This document shows, in pieces, positions 58,806 through 64,000 of a stretch of DNA of 64,000 nucleotides (position 1 is its first letter; each line of letters begins with the position of its first letter). Below the pieces are notes generated by a model that was given only the letters and a program-made list of their open reading frames with translations, made no database searches and was not told where the DNA came from. The stretch is taken from contig JAJJLU010003474.1 in the NCBI GenBank assembly GCA_023807065.1, positions 1 through 64,000 on the forward strand. The letters run 5' to 3'. Position numbers and translations under genes: made by a program. The DNA is from Isotricha intestinalis (Eukaryota > Ciliophora > Litostomatea > Vestibuliferida > Isotrichidae).

Positions 58806-60764
58806 TTATCTTCTTCTTTTATTTCTTAATTTTATTCTTCCTGGAAAAATATTTCTAAATTTATTTAATTCATCTTCACTTAATTTTCCTACACCCCAAA
58901 ATATAATAACTTCAATAAAATTTAAATATTTTTTTAATTCAGGAAGAAATTGATTTAATATATTATTATCAATTTCTTCATTATAAGAAAAATCAACTAA
59001 ATTTAACATAATAAAATAATCTGGGAATTTTTTCATAAATAATTCTAAATCATTTCCATTAATATAATTATCTTGAATTTTTAGTTTATTTAAATTATAA
59101 ATTTTACTTAAATAATCCCAAAGTTCATTTACACATTCATTATGTTTATTCATAGTTTTTGAAATATCTAAAATATTTAAATCATGGCAATTTTCACTTA
59201 AACTTTTTACTATTTTAATTATATTGTCTTTTCCAATTTCATTTTCTGCTATAATAAAACTTGTTAAATTTTTAGTGTTTTGAATTATTTTAATTAATAT
59301 ATCTACTGATTTAGAAGTTAAAAAATTATGTGTGAAAGATATTTCTTTTAAATTAAATATTTTTTTTTGGATTGAAGTATATAAAATTGAAATTAAATCA
59401 TTATTTAAAGGTGAATTAATAAAAATAATATTTTCTAATTTTTTCATTTTCTCCATTACTTCTATACTTTTATTTGATAATTTAGAAAATGAAAAACTAT
59501 ATTCTTTTATTTGTTGTAAAAATGCATTTTCACACTTTTCTAAAATTTGACCTGATTTATAAGTACCAGTAAAATTTATATTATCAATTAATTTCATTTT
59601 ATTTAAACATGAAGAAATATTATTAATTTGTTTTTCAATAATATCATTTTCTTCTTTTCCTAAAAATTCTTCTAGTTTATAAACTTGATTTACATTAATT
59701 ATTTCATTATTTTCAAATAAGCCAATTTTATTTAAATCTTTAAATTTTCCATAAAAATTAACTAAATTATCATTAAAATCTTTTCTAATATCAAATTTAA
59801 AATCAGTTAAAATTTTCAATCCTTCTCCATCTTTAAATTTATTAAATATATCTGTCTCTTCTTTTCCTACTTTATTTAAAGCAAGATCTATTTCTTTAGA
59901 TTTATATAATTTTTCTAATATTCTTTCAGCACCATCAGAAGTGAAATTATTACCATGAATATTTATTTTTTTTAATTCTGGAAAATTAATTTCTATAACC
60001 CAACATATTAAATCAGAACATTCATCATCTAATTTATTTGAACTTAAATCTAAATATTTTAAAGGATATTTTTTATGAGAATCAAATACTTTTGTAAAAA
60101 AATCTATAATGTCTTGACTAGAAAGCTCCATAAATGATAATTTTAATTGTTCTAAATTTTCTAAATTTATATGTTCAAAAGAATTCTGTTTAAAAATCCC
60201 TTCTCCTATAATAACTATTGATATACTTTTATATTTATTTAAAGAAAGTAAATAATTTAAATTTTCATTTAAAGTAGAAATATCTTTTTCCATTGATGAT
60301 GATATTGTAAAATTAATATCTAAAGAAGTGATTTTTTCATTTTTTAAAAAATCATTTTTTTCAATATTATATAAGGAAACTAATTTTAATTCAAATTGTT
60401 GATTCCTAATTCCTAAAAATTCATAATAATAATCAAATAAAGGACTTAATTTCACAATTTCATTTTTAAATTTGTTTCCTAAACCTTCTAAAAAATTTGA
60501 AAATATTAAATTTATTTCTTCAGTTCCTAATTCATTTTCAAAATAATCAAATGTTTTGTTATAAATATTTTGTAAATTTAAAGGTATTACATTATACTTT
60601 TTAAAAGCATTATTTAAAAAATAATAAAGCTTATAAGAACTTTTCTTAATATATAATATTTTTGATAAAGAATTTGATCTTTTACATATTTGTAATATTC
60701 TTTTATATTCTAAAAATGAAAATATTTCATTTATTGGATAACTTCTTAAGTCTAAAATATTCAT
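58806..60764 (-). CDS. Leucine-rich-repeat protein (RNI-like)
   Basis: A 652-residue protein. The N terminus (about 1-50: SYPINEIFSFLEYKRILQIC, KRSNSLSKILYIKKSSY) resembles an F-box-like helix pair as seen in many protist LRR proteins. LRRs of the ribonuclease-inhibitor kind occur from about 200 on: LKYLDLSSNKLDDECSDLIC, LKKINIHGNNFTSDGAERIL, then after a helical insert LENIIFINSPLNNDLISILY, LKEISFTHNFLTSKSVDILI, LTSFIIAENEIGKDNIIKIV, LNILDISKTMNKHNECVNEL and LNKLKIQDNYINGNDLELFM. It may recruit substrates to SCF ubiquitin ligase if the F-box holds, or act as a binding scaffold. No membrane segment. Confidence 0.78.
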   Translation of the reverse strand: MNILDLRSYPINEIFSFLEYKRILQICKRSNSLSKILYIKKSSYKLYYFLNNAFKKYNVIPLNLQNIYNKTFDYFENELGTEEINLIFSNFLEGLGNKFKNEIVKLSPLFDYYYEFLGIRNQQFELKLVSLYNIEKNDFLKNEKITSLDINFTISSSMEKDISTLNENLNYLLSLNKYKSISIVIIGEGIFKQNSFEHINLENLEQLKLSFMELSSQDIIDFFTKVFDSHKKYPLKYLDLSSNKLDDECSDLICWVIEINFPELKKINIHGNNFTSDGAERILEKLYKSKEIDLALNKVGKEETDIFNKFKDGEGLKILTDFKFDIRKDFNDNLVNFYGKFKDLNKIGLFENNEIINVNQVYKLEEFLGKEENDIIEKQINNISSCLNKMKLIDNINFTGTYKSGQILEKCENAFLQQIKEYSFSFSKLSNKSIEVMEKMKKLENIIFINSPLNNDLISILYTSIQKKIFNLKEISFTHNFLTSKSVDILIKIIQNTKNLTSFIIAENEIGKDNIIKIVKSLSENCHDLNILDISKTMNKHNECVNELWDYLSKIYNLNKLKIQDNYINGNDLELFMKKFPDYFIMLNLVDFSYNEEIDNNILNQFLPELKKYLNFIEVIIFWGVGKLSEDELNKFRNIFPGRIKLRNKRRR

Positions 60765-61049
60765 TTATTTAATTTAAAAAAATCATAATTTAATATTAAA
60801 ATATATCAATTGTTTTTCATTAAATTATCAAATGAAAGAAGTTATTGATTTATATTTTTAGAAATGTGATTACTCTAATAACAATAATAACTCTTATTGT
60901 TATTGTAATAAAGAATTTTGTATTTCTATCATAAAAGATATTCTTTTTTTCTTACAATATTAAATTTTCAATTTTAAAGTTTATTTATTGAAAACAATAA
61001 ATTATAATTTAATGTAAAAGAATAATTGAAAATTGATTATTTATACTTA

Positions 61050-62366
61050 ATGGAAATAAATATGATTCTTATTTTATCATATATTATTTTATTTTCATTT
61101 TCAAATGCCAATTTTTTAGAAATGAAATTTTATTTTAATGTAAATTTATCTAAAATAGAATCATCGAATTTTTATAATGAAATAATTTTTAATCAATTAT
61201 CAACAAATATAAGTATTGGAACACCTCAACAAATTATTCCTTTATCTATCAAAGTAAAATTATCAACATTATCAATTACATCTTCTATTTTACCTTATAA
61301 AAAAATTATTAAATATAATCATAATCTTTCTTCTACTTATTATTCTGATAATTTTTCAAACATTGAATCATTTGAATATGATGAATTTAGAAAAGGCATT
61401 AAATCAAAAGAAATATTTGAAATTAATAATAATAAAAATTTAAGTTTTGATTTTATAATGACAACTGAAACCTTTAGTGATGTTAGTGGAGTACTAGGAT
61501 TAAAAACAAATTCTGATGAGAATTTAGAAAAATATAATTTTTTAAATCAATTAAAAGAAAAAAATTTAATTTCTTCAAGCATTTTTTTTTTTATTTTTGA
61601 AAATTTAGACAATTCTCCTTTAAATTACAAAGGTAAATTAATTATAGGTGCTTATCCTCATGAGTATGAGCCTAAAAAATACAATATTGAAAATTATTTT
61701 AAAATGAAAGCTATTTTAAGTTTTAAAGGCATTAAACAAGAATATGAGGTTAAATATTTAGAAATATATTATGGTGAAGAAGAGGATGACGAACATAACT
61801 TTTCTGAAGAATCAATCACATATTTTGATTTTGCTAGAACTATTATTATAGGAACAACAAAGTTTCAAAATTATATCACAGAAGAATTTAAAAAACTTTA
61901 TAATGAAAAGTGCAAACAAGTTTATTATAGGGGATTTAGGGTTTTTTTATGTGATAATGATATTGATATTAATAAATTAAAAAATATTAATATTTATTAT
62001 GGATATTATAATTATACTTTTGTTTTAAAACCTAATGATTTATTCGCTTTATATAATAATACATTATATTATTTAATTAATTTTTATCCATCTTCTGGAA
62101 TAAAAACATGGTCTTTAGGTATAACATTTTTAAAAAAATATAATTTTGTATATGATCAAGAAAAAAAAGTAATTGGATTTTATAATAATAAAGAAAATGA
62201 TTTTTCCAAAACTTATTTAAAAATATTTTTAATAATTTCACTTATTATTATTATAATATTATCTTCTTTATATATTCATAATATAATATTTAAAAAACAA
62301 AGAAGAATAAGAGCAAATGAATTAGAAGATAACATTGATTATATTCCTTATGATAAGAAAACTTAA
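61050..62366 (+). CDS. Membrane-anchored pepsin-fold (A1) pseudo-protease, copy 1
   Basis: A 438-residue protein from ATG 61050; the frame stays open to a TTG at 61026. A signal peptide (about 1-20) is followed by a pepsin-like fold: LSTNISIGTPQQIIPLSI, SGVLGLKTN, YKGKLIIGAYPHEYEPKKY, and the C-terminal WSLGITFLKKYNFVYDQEKK, IGFYNN. The first catalytic DTG is absent; the expected place reads PLSIKVKLSTLS. The second site reads YFDFARTIIIG, keeping an Asp but not the Gly-Thr/Ser. So proteolysis is unlikely. A transmembrane helix (about 400-422, IFLIISLIIIIILSSLYIH) and a short basic tail anchor it. It is tandem to a paralogue at 63111. Confidence 0.82.
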   Translation: MEINMILILSYIILFSFSNANFLEMKFYFNVNLSKIESSNFYNEIIFNQLSTNISIGTPQQIIPLSIKVKLSTLSITSSILPYKKIIKYNHNLSSTYYSDNFSNIESFEYDEFRKGIKSKEIFEINNNKNLSFDFIMTTETFSDVSGVLGLKTNSDENLEKYNFLNQLKEKNLISSSIFFFIFENLDNSPLNYKGKLIIGAYPHEYEPKKYNIENYFKMKAILSFKGIKQEYEVKYLEIYYGEEEDDEHNFSEESITYFDFARTIIIGTTKFQNYITEEFKKLYNEKCKQVYYRGFRVFLCDNDIDINKLKNINIYYGYYNYTFVLKPNDLFALYNNTLYYLINFYPSSGIKTWSLGITFLKKYNFVYDQEKKVIGFYNNKENDFSKTYLKIFLIISLIIIIILSSLYIHNIIFKKQRRIRANELEDNIDYIPYDKKT

Positions 62367-63077
62367 TAATCACTCAAAAATATTAAAAAAAATTTTTAAT
62401 TTAAAAAATCAAAACTTATATAATAATAATTATTCCCGAATGGCTCGTTATTACAGTAATTCTACAATAAATAATATCTTAATTAAATTTCTTTAAACTT
62501 ATTGTCTTTTTTCTATAAACTTTTTTAAGAGGATTCATCTTTTTTATTAAAATATCAATCAAAATTATTAACAATTATTAAATAAATATAATTGAAATTT
62601 TAATAAACTCAAATGTTAATTTTGTTTTTCATATATTTATATTTTTTACCAATACTAAACTTTATTGATAAATAATTTTACTTTTATAAAATTTAGAATC
62701 TCTTTTTTCAAATTTTATTATATAATTACTATAAAACATTTAAAAAATTATTTTTTGCACTTAATAAATTATTTTTAGTCAAATCTATGAATCAAAGAAT
62801 ACAATGATTTGATTAGGTTTTCTTCGAATTTTTTTCAAATAGCGATTGGAATTTATTAATTAAAGGAATAAACAATTATTTTAAAACTTTTAATTATACT
62901 CTTTCTAAACTTTAAGCTCATTATCCTAAATAATTTTACTTTTAAGTTAAATATTTTTTTAATTAATTGAAAATAAAATGTCTTGAGTTTTAAAATAGAT
63001 ATTATTTAATTATTCTTATGATTTATACTTTTTTAAATAATATAATACTATTATTTTATTTAAAATAAAAAAAATAA
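62367..63077. other. 711-bp spacer between tandem paralogues
   Basis: AT-rich; no coding block, RNA gene or repeated element recognised. A slightly G+C-richer spot near 62433-62460 forms no structure I can support. Confidence 0.45.
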
Positions 63078-63110
63078 ATGATTTATATAAAAGGAAAAAA
63101 TATTAAAGAA

Positions 63111-64000
63111 ATGAAGGGGCTTGAAATTTTATTATATATTGTTATAATATCACTTACGAAGCAAAAATCATCTTTTTTCGAATTAAATTTTAAATCTAAT
63201 ATAAACTCATCAAAAATAGATTCATCGACTTTTATGAATGAAATATTATTTACTAAATTATCAACAAATATTAGTATTGGAACTCCAAAGCAAATTATTC
63301 CTTTAATAATAAGATTTAAAATATCTCCATTATCAATAACTTCATCACTTACAATATTTCCTAAAAATATTATTAAATATAATAATAGTTTATCATCTAC
63401 CTTTTATTCTGATAATTTTTCTGATTTTAAAAAATATGATTTTGATGAATTTAGAGTTGGACTAACAGCAAAAGAAAATTTTGATTTTGGTTCAAAAAAC
63501 ATAAATTTAAATTTTATTTTGGCTAAAGAAATTGTAAATGATGTAAGTGGAGTTTTAGGATTGAATTTAAATGATGATAAATTAGGAAAATTTAATATTT
63601 TAAAACAATTAAAAGAAAAAGAATTAATTTCTTCTACTGTTTTTTTTTTTAATTTTGAAAATACAGAAGATAATTCTCCTTTACATTATAAAGGTAAATT
63701 AATTATTGGTGCTTATCCTCATGAATATAATTCTAAAAAATATAATAAAGAAAATTATTTTGAAATTAAAGCTAATTCTATTTTTCAAAATAATAAAGAA
63801 TTATATGAAATAAAAAATTTAGAAATTTATTATAGTGATGAGGATAATAAAATAGATTTTTCAGAAAGCACCTTATCTAACTTTGATTTTTCTAGAAATA
63901 TTATTATAGGAACATCGAAATTTAAAACTTTTATTACTGAAAAATTTCAAGAAATGTATAATGAAAAATGTAAAGAAAAGACTGTTTGGGGTTTAAGAGC
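63111..64000 (+). CDS. Membrane-anchored pepsin-fold pseudo-protease, copy 2 (cut at window end)
   Basis: Open from ATG 63111 (an in-frame ATG at 63078 is possible) to the window end, 296 codons so far. It closely follows copy 1: signal peptide MKGLEILLYIVIISL, then LSTNISIGTPKQIIPLII, SITSSLTIF, SGVLGLNLN, LKEKELISSTVFFFNFEN, YKGKLIIGAYPHEYNSKKY and FDFSRNIIIGTSKFKTFI. The first catalytic motif is again missing (PLIIRFKISPLS), and the second reads NFDFSRN. Both copies lost the same catalytic residues, so loss preceded duplication. The C-terminal part, expected to hold WSLG and a transmembrane helix, lies beyond the window. Confidence 0.85.
   Translation, partial: MKGLEILLYIVIISLTKQKSSFFELNFKSNINSSKIDSSTFMNEILFTKLSTNISIGTPKQIIPLIIRFKISPLSITSSLTIFPKNIIKYNNSLSSTFYSDNFSDFKKYDFDEFRVGLTAKENFDFGSKNINLNFILAKEIVNDVSGVLGLNLNDDKLGKFNILKQLKEKELISSTVFFFNFENTEDNSPLHYKGKLIIGAYPHEYNSKKYNKENYFEIKANSIFQNNKELYEIKNLEIYYSDEDNKIDFSESTLSNFDFSRNIIIGTSKFKTFITEKFQEMYNEKCKEKTVWGLR

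Noticed and set aside
1..64000. tRNA, rRNA, CRISPR arrays or transposons
   Set aside because: Read on both strands; no T-arm-like motif, rRNA block, direct-repeat array, transposase or long terminal repeat was recognised. A covariance-model tRNA scan would be decisive.

Overview
This window is almost entirely nuclear DNA of a very AT-rich, gene-dense protist. Its left edge (about 1-540) is different: visibly G+C-richer, bacterial in character, and carrying a bS21 ribosomal protein gene. The eukaryotic part has about 27 protein genes on both strands, short AT-rich spacers, A-rich leaders before ATG, and very small GT-AG introns. Six introns are 27-36 nt and fix the reading frame exactly; a seventh, less certain one is 83 nt. 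TAA is the usual stop, but TAG (genes ending 11015, 20575, 38156) and TGA (genes ending 23201, 49374, 56902) also terminate genes, and long frames contain no in-frame stops, so the code is standard. Tiny introns, extreme AT content, Asn/Lys-rich linkers and the standard code together fit a ciliate of a standard-code lineage such as the gut-dwelling Litostomatea. Another AT-rich (perhaps anaerobic) protist cannot be excluded from sequence alone.

Layout. 1-540: bacterial-like segment with bS21. 810-1355: decayed FCP1/SCP-like phosphatase relic. 1644-11015: VID27-like protein, a secreted leishmanolysin-like/TTL fusion, a large N/Q-rich protein, a RING protein, and a two-repeat Cys-rich probable GPI-anchored protein. 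11199-23201: a possible PfkB-like protein, F-BAR/KIAA0513-like protein, ITFG1/LINKIN homologue, ankyrin protein, VHS-GAT protein, an orphan, and a zinc-finger protein. 23903-35129: coiled-coil protein, Rab32-like GTPase, a WD protein resembling the TSET/TPLATE subunit TTRAY, a small CaaX-like protein, PKA regulatory subunit, and a two-RRM RNA-binding protein. 35492-49374: an orphan, a degenerate cyclic-nucleotide-binding protein, a 1991-residue XMAP215/TOG protein, a broken MFS transporter, and a basic orphan. 49481-64000: mucolipin-type channel, acylated CAP-domain protein, a 2.2 kb region of relics, an NBR1/p62-like PB1-ZZ protein, a bacterial-type GH20 hexosaminidase, an LRR protein, and two tandem pepsin-fold membrane proteins lacking the first catalytic Asp (the second runs off the end).

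There is no operon. Many products act in endosomal, lysosomal or membrane traffic (VHS-GAT, F-BAR, Rab32-like, TTRAY-like, TRPML, NBR1-like, hexosaminidase); others serve microtubules or signalling (TOG, TTL, PKA-R). The most unusual items are the secreted protease-like/TTL fusion with HEXXH changed to HHITH, the bacterial-type GH20 gene with a G+C-rich core, the bacterial/eukaryotic junction near 540, the paired pseudo-aspartyl proteases, and two pseudogenes with readable lesions.
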